A DNA stretch of 64,000 nucleotides from Triatoma infestans. Lineage: Eukaryota > Arthropoda > Insecta > Hemiptera > Reduviidae. A program made the position numbers and the translations under genes. The notes below the pieces were generated by a model that saw nothing but the letters and a program-made list of their open reading frames with translations, searched no databases and was not told where the DNA came from. Shown piece by piece: positions 20,976-30,970 of this stretch. The stretch's first letter is position 1. Each line of letters begins with the position of its first letter. Location: the NCBI GenBank assembly GCA_011037195.1, contig JAAEAF010003508.1, forward strand, positions 1 to 64,000, written 5' to 3'.

Positions 20976-22250
20976 CTAGGGTGGTTTGAAAAGTTCTCGG
21001 AATCACCGCTAGATGTCAGTGCAAGAGCAACGAGGTTCCCGCGCAATAATCACACATCCGTTGTGAGTGAACACGTGGCGCGTCAGTGCTCTTGCTGCAG
21101 GAGAGTGGTAGTGACGACTCTTTGTTGTTGTTCCCGCGTAGTGATTTGTGACAATGGAAAAAACTGAGATTCGAGCAGTGATTAAGTACTTTGTAAAGAA
21201 AGGTATGAAAGCAAAGGAAATTCATGCCGACTTTCAGAACACACTGGGGGACTCTGCTCCTTCATATTCAACTGTTGCCAAGTGGACCAGCGAGTTTAAA
21301 TTTGGTCGGGAGAGCTTAGATGATGATCCGCGTAGTGGACGGCCAAAAAGTGCTACGACCCCAGAATTTATCGCAAAAGTGCATAAAATGGTCATGGAGG
21401 ATCGTCGACTGAAAGTGCGAGAGATTGCTGAAGCTATAGGGATGTCATCTGAACGGGTATATCACATTTTAACCGAAGAATTAGGAATGAAAAAATTATC
21501 GGCAAGATGGGTGCCGCGGCTCTTGACATTGGACCATAAACGCACCAGATTGGAAATGTCCGAACAAAGTCTGGCCTGTTTTCAGCGCAACCAACAAGAT
21601 TTTTGCGCCGGTTTGTGACTACAGATGAAACTTGGGTCGACTAGTATACCCCAGAGACAAAACAGCAGTCAAAGCAGAGGAAACATGCTGAGAAAGAAAG
21701 CGTTCGGCCGGAAAGGTCATGGCCTCAGTTTTCTGGGATGCAAAAGGCAAATTCTGCTGATAGATTATCTTCCTACTGGCCAAACAATTACGGGGCAATA
21801 CTATGCAAACCTCCTAGACCAACTACAGGAAAAGATACGCGAAAAAAGGCCTGGTTTGGCAAGGAAGAAAGTCATCTTTCATCAGGACAACGCCCGCCCG
21901 CACACAAGTGTTATTGCCATGGCAAAACTTCATGAACTGAGGTACGAATTGTTGCCACATCCACCTTATTCACCTGATTTGGCACCATCAGACTTTCATC
22001 TCTTCCCCAAGCTGAAAATTTTCCTCGGTGGACGGAGATTTCCTACAACGGAAGAACTGACAGCCGAATTGGAGAGGTACTTTGCAGGCCTGGAGGAATC
22101 TCATTTACGAGATGGGATAAAGGCACTGGAACATCGCTGGACCAAATGCATTAGTCTACACGGAGACTATGTTGAAAAATAAAAGCAGTTCCACCGAGGT
22201 AAGTCACTTCTTTCTAGTACATTCCGAGAACTTTCCAAAAACCACCCTCG
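20976..22250 (+). mobile_element. mariner element, complete ends, dead transposase
   Basis: 1275 bp bounded by inverted repeats of about 30 bp (CTAGGGTGGTTTGAAAAG on the left; CGAGGGTGGTTTTTGG on the right when read inwards, both continuing to GTTCTCGGAAT) and flanked by the TA duplication (20974-20975, 22251-22252). It encodes one transposase on the + strand that is now broken. The insertion lies within the AAATA|C..GTTTTGAGGTC stretch of family X, so its target can be reconstructed at the junctions. Confidence 0.92.
21148..22182 (+). pseudogene. mariner transposase pseudogene (DD34D)
   Basis: The N-terminal half (21148-21618) has the paired helix-turn-helix DNA-binding region, including WTSEFKFGRESLDDDPRSGR and the RWVPRLLT linker motif. 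A one-base loss in a T run near 21599 breaks the frame. In the correct frame the first catalytic aspartate is seen in TTDETW, followed by an in-frame TAG near 21644. At least two more shifts occur between about 21700 and 21770. The C-terminal frame (to 22182) carries the second aspartate in HQDNARPH and the third in PPYSPDLAPSDFHLF at the 34-residue spacing of mariner, and ends GDYVEK. All catalytic residues remain visible but no continuous product can be made. It could only move if another element supplied transposase. Confidence 0.9.
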
Positions 22251-22345
22251 TACATGTTTTGAGGTCCACTGAGTCCGAAAAAGTGATTTTTAGATAATGG
22301 GTGTGCGTTTATGTGAACAGTGAATAAATGAGGCTCAAAAAAAAA
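22251..22345 (+). repeat. family X, right part of split copy
   Basis: Resumes with GTTTTGAGGTCCACTGAGTCC, AAAAAGTGATTTTTAG and ATGTGAACAGTG, then degenerates after GCTCAAAAA. Modules are missing. Confidence 0.7.
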
Positions 22346-22990
22346 AAATTATTTATTTTTTCTTAGAAAATCAATTCTTAAAAAATCCCAGAAAGTAAAT
22401 CAAGATTGCAAAAAATAGTAAAGCCAAAAAAAAAAAAAAAATGAAAAGTGAATCTAAGAAGTTAGATATAATTAATTATTTCGGCCTCGTAGAGAGAAAT
22501 AAGCTGAGGGAGAAATATTTTCTGAAGTATGTTTTTTTTCTTTTTTATGATGAAAAAACAAGAAAACCTAAGTGTAGTACTTTAAAAGATTATCTAAAAA
22601 TGTACATTCAATTAAAGTTGAAAAAAAAAAAAAGGGTGAAGTAAATTAGATAGTGATAAATTTCCCGCTTTTTCGGTCGTTAATTGTGTGTAGGCTACAT
22701 AAATTCATGACATGATGCATAATGGTAATTAATGGGGAAGCCCTTTAAACGATGATTAATACATACATAGAGGAGCTGGTTGTTCTGGGTGTATATATAA
22801 ATATATATATATATATATATTCGTGTGGGTTACTAAAGTGGGAAGCTGGAAGTGAGTTACCCATTTGGGTGAGTGACAAACATTGTACACTCTGCTTTTT
22901 TATGTTTTCTTTTTTTTTTTTTTTAAATACATTTTCCACTAAAAATTTTCCTCAGACATCATACATTCCGTGGGGTTATTTGGTCAATTG
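22346..22990. other. AT-rich DNA with TA microsatellite
   Basis: A Lys-rich frame at 22441-22644 has no recognisable domain. A (TA)n tract lies at about 22800-22821. No other feature supported. Confidence 0.45.
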
Positions 22991-22994
22991 AAGG

Positions 22995-23298
22995 TATAAT
23001 GGACTTGATGTGGAGAGAAATTGTGTTTGATTAATTCAACGAGATATGAAGACACTGTTATAATATAGTTATAAGTTTACACAAACTGCATTGGACTTGT
23101 AATGATTTTATAGAATAAAGGGTGATAGTAGAGATATGACACGATGCGGTGTATGGTTGAATCTGATAGATAGATATATGTATAGATTCTCACTGGCTTA
23201 TATACAGGTTCTCCCACTCTAGCCTGCTTAAGTCAGAGAGTACCAGAGAGGACCTGTTTTCTCTCGGTCGGGCTTGTGTTCTCTCTCTTGCCGTTACA
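22995..23298 (-). mobile_element. solo LTR, family A, with target-site duplication
   Basis: On the minus strand it starts TGTAACGGCAAGAG and ends CAAGTCCATTATA. The 4-bp AAGG is found at 22991-22994 and 23299-23302. A TATA-like CTGTATATAAGCC follows the CTAGAGTGGGAGAAC block. Clean boundaries and duplication make this one of the best defined LTRs in the window. Confidence 0.85.
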
Positions 23299-23438
23299 AA
23301 GGCAATATACCACATACAACTACTTACACACACTTTTTTAGTTTATATTTATTTTTACTTCCATAATGGATCTCTTTGATGATTTCACAGTTAAGGACAT
23401 TTTTAAATAATTACGCTTTTATTTAAAAAAAAAAAAAA

Positions 23439-24138
23439 TCTAGTATGTAAACTCACACAACTTTCTCTTACTCCATTTTTCAAAATTATAATTGATTAAA
23501 TTTTATAGTTTGTGTACCAAATTTAATGAAATTCGTCGAAAACTGAAAAAAAAAAAACAAAAAAAAAAACAGTTGAATAAAAGCGCACTTCCGGTTTACT
23601 AATTTTACTTGATACTCGGAGTTTTGACCATTTATTTATTTCCAATTAATTTTGTTTGGATGATAGAATTGTATAATCAACTATGATAGCATTTTAGAGA
23701 AAAACGTAACCCCTCCCCTACTCCAAAAGTGCCCTTAAATGAATTTTCCCAGAGAAATGTTGCAAACAAAAGTTATAGCTCTTTGTATGTATAGTTGATA
23801 TACCTAGTTTAAAGAAAATCGTCGGAGCATTTTTGAGAAAAACTCAAAAAAGTAAAAAAAAAAACTAACTAGTAAAGTGGTACTTCCGGTTGAGAAATTT
23901 TGACAGGTAACGCACAGTCAGATCGCATGGTGATTCCTAAACGGAATATCAAGTTTCAACTTTCTACGGTTTTTCGTTTTTTAGCTATGCTGTTCACATA
24001 CACACACACCCCATTTGCTAAAAACCACTTTTTTGGACTCAGGGGACCTCAAAACGGATATTTCCGGAGAAAACTCGATATTGAAAATTTTACACGATTA
24101 CATTACTTCCTCTTACTAGGAGTAAGAGAGAGAGTAAA
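23439..24138 (-). repeat. family X, one-module version
   Basis: Both termini are present (AACTTTCTCTTACTCC at 23459-23474; ACTAGGAGTAAGAGAGAG at 24115-24132) but only one internal module lies between the outer CCGGAAGT-type motifs. It is about 700 bp instead of 985. The loss fits recombination between the two modules. Confidence 0.8.
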
Positions 24139-24351
24139 CATTAATACATATTCATTAAGAATTGTCGTGATCTCAACTAGTATAAAATTATCCTTTCATT
24201 TTAGCAAATAATTGTAATCATAAAAATTGAATTGATCTCTGAAAAATGTGAACTGAAAAACATGGTAAGTAAGGAGAATAAAGTCACGTCATCTGTTCAG
24301 AATTCATAAATATTTTGTCTTACTGAAGTAAAAAGAAAAAAAAAAGTAATC

Positions 24352-24769
24352 TGGTGTGGAACTCACAAATTTCTCTTACTGAGAAATGGCAAATTTTCTT
24401 CACACTGATTATTCTTATTAGTATATAAAACCGTTGGCATTTAATAAAAAAAAAAATAAATAAAAAAAAATGAATAAAATTTTCTCAGTAAAATCGCACT
24501 TCCGCTCAACCGATCTGGGCATTTTCCTTCAAACTGGGAATTTTGGCTACTTATATAATTCTAATTAATATTATTTAGTTGGCAGAATTGTATAGCTTAT
24601 TGTTGAACTGAAATAGTACATTAGAGGAAAGCATAACAACATCCTTCCCTCGAAAGTCCCCTCCTTAAATGAATTCTCCCAGAAAATTTTTCAAATAAAA
24701 GGTGTAGCTCTGTATATGTGTAGCTCACATACTTAGTTTAAAGAAAATCGTTAGAGCCGTTTTCGAGAA
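24352..24769 (-). repeat. family X, left part of copy split by LINE
   Basis: Minus-strand copy starting ATCTGGTGTGGAACTCAC, with CGCACTTCCG and the module blocks, ending in AGCCGTTTTCGAGAA at the LINE insertion point. It resumes at 25638. Confidence 0.75.
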
Positions 24770-25637
24770 TTTTTTTATTTTATTTTATTAAGAAATTCAC
24801 GACTATACAGACAGTGTAATAACTGAATGTGTTGATGGTAGTAATATAAAAAAGGCTTGAAAGTCTTGTTAGGAGATGCCTCTCAGTGGACGTACTCCCC
24901 TAATTATTACTAGAAAATGCTAACATGAAGTTAGGTGGTCGCGAGGGCCAGTGGCGTTTCAGCCTCCTGGAAGGGTTGTGTGGGTTAGAAAGGGGAGAGA
25001 GGGTTAGAAAGGTTAGATGTGAGGTCATGGAATTTTTTGTATCGTGCTTTTATTAACTGATGGATAAAAAGGGATTTTGAGGTCAATGTGAAGGGTTAGG
25101 TTGGACAATAGCCCGGGGCATTGGTAATTCTTCTGAAGATTGTGGATTGAAAAGCTTGAATGCGATAGGAGTTGGAATACTTGGTTGAACCTCAGACCAC
25201 GCATCAGTATGTCTAGAAGGGCTTTATAACAGTGTTGTAGATAAGTCTTTTGTTTTCAAGGGAAAGTTTAGAGCGTCGGTCAAGTAGTCTAGAGAGAAGT
25301 TTGTAATATCTGTTTAGTTCAAGTCTTTTTAATCGTGTATGCGGATTCCATGTGAGTATTTTGTCTAGATAAAGTCCTAAATATCGCACTTTGTCGACTG
25401 TCGGTATTATGGCCCCTTGAAGGAGGATGGGCGGGATAGAAGCGCGCCTGAGTGTGAAGGATATGCCACAGCTATTAGAGGGAATGGCCTTTATTCTCCA
25501 TCTGATAAGCCAGTCTCTTACGGGGATGATATGGGATTGAGTGAAGGGGATGCAAAAATTGGATCGGGATTTGGAGCAATAACACATGTGTCATCAGCGA
25601 AGGAGTGGAGGATTGTTTCTGGTGGGAAAGGGATAAT
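24770..25637 (-). mobile_element. 5'-truncated jockey-type LINE with 10-bp duplication
   Basis: The 868-bp insert is flanked by TTTTCGAGAA at 24760-24769 and 25638-25647. The minus strand ends in an A-rich tail (AATAAAATAAAATAAAAAAA type) at 24770-24790. Its 5' end starts just before the catalytic FADD motif, so nearly all of the polymerase is missing. The 3' untranslated region has the CCACCTAACTTCATGTTAGC block also present at 35160-35190 in a second copy of the family. Confidence 0.88.
25213..25633 (-). pseudogene. reverse transcriptase, palm end and thumb fragment
   Basis: Minus-strand coding runs from SFADDTCVI (25587-25610 region, motif C with the two catalytic aspartates) through NPDPIFASPSL. 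After a frameshift near 25520-25580 it continues through DWLIRWRIKAIPSNSC and KVRYLGLYLDKILTWNPHT to NTVIKPF at 25213. The YLGLYLDK..TW block is typical of jockey-clade elements. It cannot make an active enzyme. The closest relatives in this window are at 34076 (same family) and 61296 (related family). Confidence 0.85.
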
Positions 25638-25935
25638 TTTTCGAGAAAATAAAAAAAATAAAAATAAAAAAAAGGGAAAAAAATTTTGCCCGAATCCTTC
25701 GTGTTTGATGCGGTGATAGTACCTAAACGGGATACCAAATTGAGCTTCCTGCAACTTTTCGTTTTTTATATTTCTTTTTGATACACATCATACACACACA
25801 GACCATTTTGTAACAAAACTTTTTTGGACTGAGGAGACCACAAAAGGTCTGTTTCCGGTGAAAACTCGATTTCGAAAATCTGGCACGATCGTAATACTAC
25901 TTCCTCTTATTATTATTAGTAAGAGAAGGCAAAAT
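25638..25935 (-). repeat. family X, right part of copy split by LINE
   Basis: Restarts with TTTTCGAGAAAAT and runs through GATGCGGTGATAGTACC, the CA tract TACACACACAGACC, TTCCGGTGAAAACTCG and ACGATCGTAATACTACTTCC to the AGTAAGAGAAGG end. Confidence 0.75.
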
Positions 25936-26540
25936 TTAATAAATTGTTTTTTTTTATAAAGTTAGTGATAAACAAAGAAAATAATTGTTGAAGTAACTTT
26001 TGTGGTTGTTGTGGTTATCTCTGATTTCTTCTTATCTTCTGAAAACTTCTCTGGTATTTGCCTTTTTCGTCATTTCATTTATTATCCTCTTATTCTGGCT
26101 TTGTTTATTAATCTAAATGTACTATCTAAATAATAAATAATATGATACCTCTCTTTTCTGTACTCTTAGTCTTCTATGTTTTTTTTTTTTTTGGCAATTT
26201 TCAGGAGGCTGAAACCGGTCTATACTGGATAAAGCTCTGAAAGTCTAGTACTGAAGTTATAATTTGTAAGTACCATAATTTTTGTTTCTTTAGTTGTATT
26301 TGAATCTCTAGAGAACTAGCTTAGGTGCTTTTCAATGTTTTCATCTTAGACTGTCAACTTCTTCAAGTATATTTGCACCGAACTTTGGATAGGAAGCAAA
26401 TATTGATGATGTCAAAGTGCATGTTGCTGCACATGATAATATTAACAACTATGTATGAACACAGGATTCTGGATTGTATCTAGTTTGGAATTTAATCCAA
26501 CCTTTGCTGAATATCCAAAGTTTGATACAATTTCTCTTCA
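25936..26540. other. unclassified DNA with a GAAACCGGTC hairpin motif
   Basis: 26203-26222 (TTTTCAGGAGGCTGAAACCGG) is a small hairpin followed by TCTATACTGG, the motif shared with family H. Otherwise nothing recognised. Confidence 0.4.
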
Positions 26541-26869
26541 TATAATGAATGTTGTTAGGTGGAGAGAATTTAGGTCTGGTTGATAAAATGAGAAGACTTG
26601 GTTAAACTGGTTAACTAGTATAATAAATAAAGATACACAGTCTGCCTGGACTTTACAATAGAGAATGGTTAAGGTAGAGTGATATGAAAATGACACGAAG
26701 TGACTGGCGAGATGATGAACTATAGTGGAACTGTATTGAACTGTTCCCATGGACTGTCCGTCGCTGTATTTATACAGTTTCTCCCACTCCAGTCCGAGAG
26801 AGTGGTTGGGTTCGTTTCTCTTCTCTTTACTCTCTTTGGTTGCTGAGCTTTTCTTTGGTTGTTGTTACA
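26541..26869 (-). mobile_element. solo LTR, family A
   Basis: Minus strand starts TGTAACAACAACCAAAG and ends CATTCATTATA. It matches the 20335 copy block by block (ACCACTCTCTCGGACTGG, TATA box CTGTATAAATACAG, TGTAAAGTCCAGGCAG, TTAACCAAGTCTTC). A target-site duplication is not evident (TTCA lies on both sides but offset by two bases). Confidence 0.8.
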
Positions 26870-27700
26870 CGTTCACTTAAATAAATTCTAATAAAATCAG
26901 TGGCTAAAGTTATAATTTTAAACTCTAGAGACTAACTCTCTAAAAGTGATTTTTAAATCACTGGAGATTAAAAGTAAAAACAGTTTTACCATCTCCCAAT
27001 TATACAAATTTTAAAGTTTGAATTAAATATATTAATAATATTAAGATAAATTAGACTTTGTATTGGTATATAAAAAAAATGGTATTGAAGCTTTCACATT
27101 TGTTATTTTTTCCTAGAAAACTGAAATGTAACTAAACTTCCATTTTACAATCGAAAATGTGAAATTACTTTTAAGTATATACTACTTGATTAATACCCTA
27201 GTAGGAAGCCACAACCCTACTAGCGGTTTAAACAACGGTGGTCTCGCAACACCCTCTCCAATGAGAGTGCTACTAGCTATAATGAGTTTAGTAAAGTGTA
27301 TAATTAGGAATCCTCCTACAAACTAGGTTTCTCCACTCGGACGTTTTTCCTTATATTTTTTCGTAAGTATGATTGCAATTTCTTACAGCGCTAGTATAAT
27401 GTTTTAAATTGCGATTTGAATGAATCAGCTGCATTTTGAAATTATTATGGAACAAACAGAAGGGAATTCTGAAATACTATATTCGAACAAAAAAAAATCT
27501 ATTTACTAGTGAGAAACATAAAATTATTTCAGTATAAATAATCAGATACAATAGCGGCTATTATACAATCAATAGAACACCTAAAATACATTCAATATAA
27601 ATGAAAAAAATCTCAGAGAGCTTCATTTTTTTTCTTTGTGGTTTCTTTTAATTTTTTTTTTTCCAAAAAAAAAAACTATACGATTACACATCTCTTCACT
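26870..27700. other. AT-rich DNA, possible intron
   Basis: No element recognised except a CTCTAGAGACTAACTC...GGAGATTAAAAG stretch (26923-26972) that resembles the hairpin at 51112-51158. Lies upstream of the exon candidate at 27706. Confidence 0.4.
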
Positions 27701-27705
27701 TTTAG

Positions 27706-27782
27706 AGACTATCCACGTGGCCGGAAAGGACCAAAAGAAAACGAGCAACTGGCACGCCATCTACTATCATCAATAAACAGTC
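27706..27782 (+). CDS. candidate isolated exon
   Basis: A pyrimidine-rich acceptor (TCTCTTCACTTTTAG, ending 27705) is followed by a stretch of clearly higher G+C that encodes DYPRGRKGPKENEQLARHLL and SSINS. A weak donor (AGTC|GTAATT) follows at 27783. The frame stays open further, so the donor is not certain. The basic, hydrophilic peptide with a helix-like EQLARHLL end looks protein-coding rather than AT noise. No family is recognised. Its end phase (one leftover base) does not match the start phase of the next candidate at 28330, so the two cannot be joined directly. Confidence 0.4.
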
Positions 27783-28329
27783 GTAATTTGGTTTCTTTAA
27801 AATGTAATATGTTTTTCTTATCTTTCGTATTCCGTTTTGAACCTATACTTATTTTAATCAGCTTATATTGCTTTAATTTATTTCTTTGATTTTTTTTTTT
27901 ATTTATTTTTTTTAAAATGTGGATTGATTTTTAATGCTGATTTATTGTACGTTAATTGTGAGAAAACTCAAAGTACTTAAGCTTTAAAATGAACGATATT
28001 AAAACATTTCTAATTAACAAAATCCTTCAAAATTAATCAACTTTATATTAAGGTTGTTAACATAAAGTTTTTGATACTTGAAATATATAAAGTATTATTA
28101 TGGAATCTAATTTGGCAACATAGAATACTTAATATATGAGTTAGATAGGTGGTGACAAGCCTGTCTGAAACAAGCTACTGTTATATACACGTCTAGTGTG
28201 TCACTATTACTCTCTATACGACAAAGGCTGCGTATATAGCAGATATTAATTAATGCCTTGGTTATTAATATGTCACAAAGGCTCTCTCTCACTCACTCTC
28301 TCTCTCTCTCTCTATCACTCTCTCTCCAG

Positions 28330-28436
28330 TGATATTAGCTTAACCGATGCGACAGCTGCTGTAATTACCGACATTCCAGTGCCTGTTAAACTAAGTAATA
28401 TTCCCTTGTTAGATATGATATGGAAGAAGTTCTACT
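28330..28436 (+). CDS. candidate isolated exon
   Basis: A long (CT)n tract ends in TCTCTCTCCAG at 28329. The next 107 bp are open in a single frame (DISLTDATAAVITDIPVPV, then KLSNIPLLDMIWKKFYC) and end at a strong donor, TACT|GTATGTAA. The frame hits TAA two codons beyond. Codon use is not AT-driven. No domain is recognised. The microsatellite could mimic a polypyrimidine tract, so this remains a hypothesis. Confidence 0.4.
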
Positions 28437-29142
28437 GTATGTAACTACTGTATATATCAACAATGATTTGCCCAAAAAATTGTCTATACTTTATTTCAAG
28501 TGCTTATGTTTCAAGACATTTTACTAATGTTAAATAGACTTTGAAATTTCTACTAATGTGAGAAATCAGAATAATTATTACTATTTAAATTATAATAAAA
28601 CAAAGAATAATTACCACTAATATAATATTGGTTTGTTTGGAAGACAATAAAACTAATATTAAACAACCAAAATGGATCAGCAGACTTGATTTTATGGTGG
28701 CAGCTAACCCCTAATAAACGCGACAATCAAAATAATCACTTTTGCGGTTACAAAAGTAATTTATAATAACTACCACCGATCGGTCTAACATTCTCTCTGC
28801 TCTCCATTGATATTTTCCATAAAATTTATCATATTTATTTTTTATTTTTTACTCTCACAATTTGTAATAACAATTTGAACGATTTCTTTAAAAGAAATAA
28901 TCTTCAACAGTTTAAAATTTCTCTCACACCATTAACATAGTATTACATTATAAGGTAACAAACAAAAGTTGCACCTTTTCTTCAAATCAACTATAGCAAA
29001 AGTACATCACCTCAGATGAATGGATTCCAATATTGTCTACTTGTATAATCCCAATCCTGAATTCTTCAATCGGGAAACCTTCAAAATGGTCTACTTTCAT
29101 AACTTATATTGTAGAAGTATTTGTTGACCGTTGATGAATTAT
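28437..29142. other. AT-rich DNA, nothing recognised
   Basis: No coding or element signature supported. Confidence 0.45.
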
Positions 29143-29886
29143 ATTATGAAAAAATTTGGTGAGGATCGGACAAGAAAGACAATGTCCAGCTGTTTATGTT
29201 GGTCAAACTACACAATACTTAAAAACAGAATGTACCAACATGAATACGATTGCAGAAATAAAAATGACAAAGACAACATTACTGCATTGGCGAAACATTT
29301 TTGGGGAGAAAAATCATAAATTTGACTTTTCTAAAACAAAAATACTAGCAAAAGAAAGTAACAGGAAAAAAAGAAATATGTACTGTAATGATATATAATA
29401 TCAAAAGAAATAAATTTTCTGTTAATTTTCGTAATGATAACAATAATTTGTGCGCGCTGTATAACGGTTTTTTGAAAACATGAGCTAGAATTTCCATTCA
29501 CCTACCCCACCTCTAAAAATTTCCTCAAATCCCTTTCATTTCTTTGCCTATTCAACCCAACTTTAATATCTGTACATGATTTAAGACAAGAAACTAAGTA
29601 ACATTTAATTATCTTTTTTCTATGTTTCTGCGGCGTAACAAATGTGTAGGTTTAAAAATTCTCTCTCCACATCTTCACTACTATTTATATCTAAGTTCAT
29701 TATTATTTTTTTGTAAAATTTTTTCTTTATTATTATTCTGCATTTTACAATATTATTAATGCATTGTGGTTCCTCATTGTATTGTTTTTTTAGATTAAAA
29801 CCTTGATAAAGACAGGAAACTCTGTCGAAACGTTGGCATAATTGAATGTTTCTTTCTTGACCGATCTTCGTCAAATTTCTTCATAA
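29143..29886 (+). mobile_element. Penelope-like element relic with inverted terminal pieces
   Basis: The GIY-YIG endonuclease end of a Penelope-like retroelement (29150-29400) is followed by about 380 bp of AT-rich DNA and then, on the minus strand (29776-29886), by a terminal-repeat-like segment. ATGAAAAAATTTGGTGAGG...GATCGGACAAGAAAG at 29147-29180 is matched inversely by ATGAAGAAATTTGACG...GATCGGTCAAGAAAG at 29845-29886. The segment GTCGAAACGTTGG with its GACAG/CTGTC stem (29808-29842) is typical of Penelope terminal repeats. The reverse transcriptase domain is missing. Confidence 0.65.
29156..29398 (+). pseudogene. GIY-YIG endonuclease domain of a Penelope-like element
   Basis: One frame reads CPAVYVGQTTQYLKTE, the GIY-YIG-type core (here V-Y-V-G) with the following Gln-Thr. 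The alternative frame supplies QHEYDCRNKNDKDNITALAK and H. The first frame then returns to HKFDFSKTKILAKESNRKKR, the conserved C-terminal block. A frameshift near 29230 and another near 29310 separate the parts. In intact elements this domain nicks the target DNA for reverse transcription; here it cannot be made. Confidence 0.75.
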
Positions 29887-30717
29887 CATAACTTATAATT
29901 GCGTACTCTAAACTTTTTATAACTGCGCGACGCGGAAGTCACAATATCTGCCATGTTTACTTCCTTAAACTCTAGATCAGCTTCAGTTGCTTTAAAGTTT
30001 TATTTAAAATAAGGTCATAAACTTGACCAACTTTAAATGTAATTAAACTGTTATTTAAATTTATATTATTTATAATTTTTTTTTTTTTTTTAATGAAATA
30101 TACTCAGAAACTGAAGCTAGGATTGAACTGATGCAAAGCTCAGATGTTAATTCAGATAACATAGACTTTTAATATTGTAATTTTTAGCCATGCCCTCTTA
30201 AGACACTTTTTGTTGAACTCACAGACATCCACCTGTATGTCACAGAGTACCTCCTACCACAATTGCCTCAACTTTACACCTTGGCGAAGTCAAATCACGC
30301 CTACTTACCCCTGGGAGCACCAAAGAAGGGAAATCATTATTAGTCTTGACCATCATAAAAACAAGGGAGTTTTCTGACTGAAAGAGACAGAATTTTCAAC
30401 CTTCAAGAAGGCAACACTCTACCAGCTTAGTGTGTTACGTCACTCCACTCTAATAGCATTACGCTACTCTTTTACTTTCCCCTTCTTTTCTCTTACGTAC
30501 CTATAAATTCCTGAAAGTATCTTTTGCTTTATTTCAATATACCAATGATTCCGGAGAGGAGTTCTATTCTTAAAGCTCTCATACTACAAAAATCTCTCAG
30601 TAGCAACATTAATTACAATTATTTAGGATATTAGAAAACACAAGATTAAAAGAACGAGTAAATTCTTTGGTCTTACTTAAGTAAAAACCATTCTGACAAA
30701 TAGTGAAATGACTCTGG
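29887..30717. other. unclassified; mid-GC patch at 30190-30480
   Basis: 30190-30480 has higher G+C and a TATA-like CCTATAAATTCC (30500-30511) but no open frame and no second copy. Possibly an eroded LTR. The rest is AT-rich. Confidence 0.35.
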
Positions 30718-30719
30718 TA

Positions 30720-30970
30720 ACAACAGAGATATTTTCCGTGATAGCCTGCTTTTTTTGTGGTCATCGACCGGTTTCGGACGTTCGCCCATCATCAGGATGT
30801 TTTTGTCCAAACAGTTTGATAAACTGTTTTGATCACACTGTTTGACAAACGCATCCTGATGATGGGCAAACTCCCCGAAACCGGTCGATGACCACAAAAA
30901 GAAGCAGGCTATCATGGAAAATACCTCTGATGGTTTCCAGCTCTGCGGAACCAACCACAACAATTCCGGT
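30720..30970. repeat. hairpin family H, complete inverted pair
   Basis: Left arm about 30727-30815 and right arm about 30842-30935 are inverted copies: TTTTCCGTGATAGCCTGCTT...GACCGGTTTCGG...CATCATCAGGATG versus CATCCTGATGATGGG...CCGAAACCGGTCGATGACC...GCAGGCTATCATGG. The loop is about 25 bp and itself contains CAAACAGTTTGATAAACTG. Arms differ by only a few bases. Any transcript would fold into a near-perfect 90-bp hairpin. Confidence 0.85.

Noticed and set aside
28275..28329. Functional (CT)n regulatory element
   Set aside because: Simple microsatellite; similar tracts at 38040-38165 and 63390-63450 belong to LTR A. It may serve as a polypyrimidine tract, which is treated under the exon candidate.
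30768..30900. Confirmed hammerhead ribozyme
   Set aside because: The order CUGAUGA...GAAAC is present, but the first helix II pair is a U-C mismatch and helix III is too short; kept only as a hypothesis in the findings.
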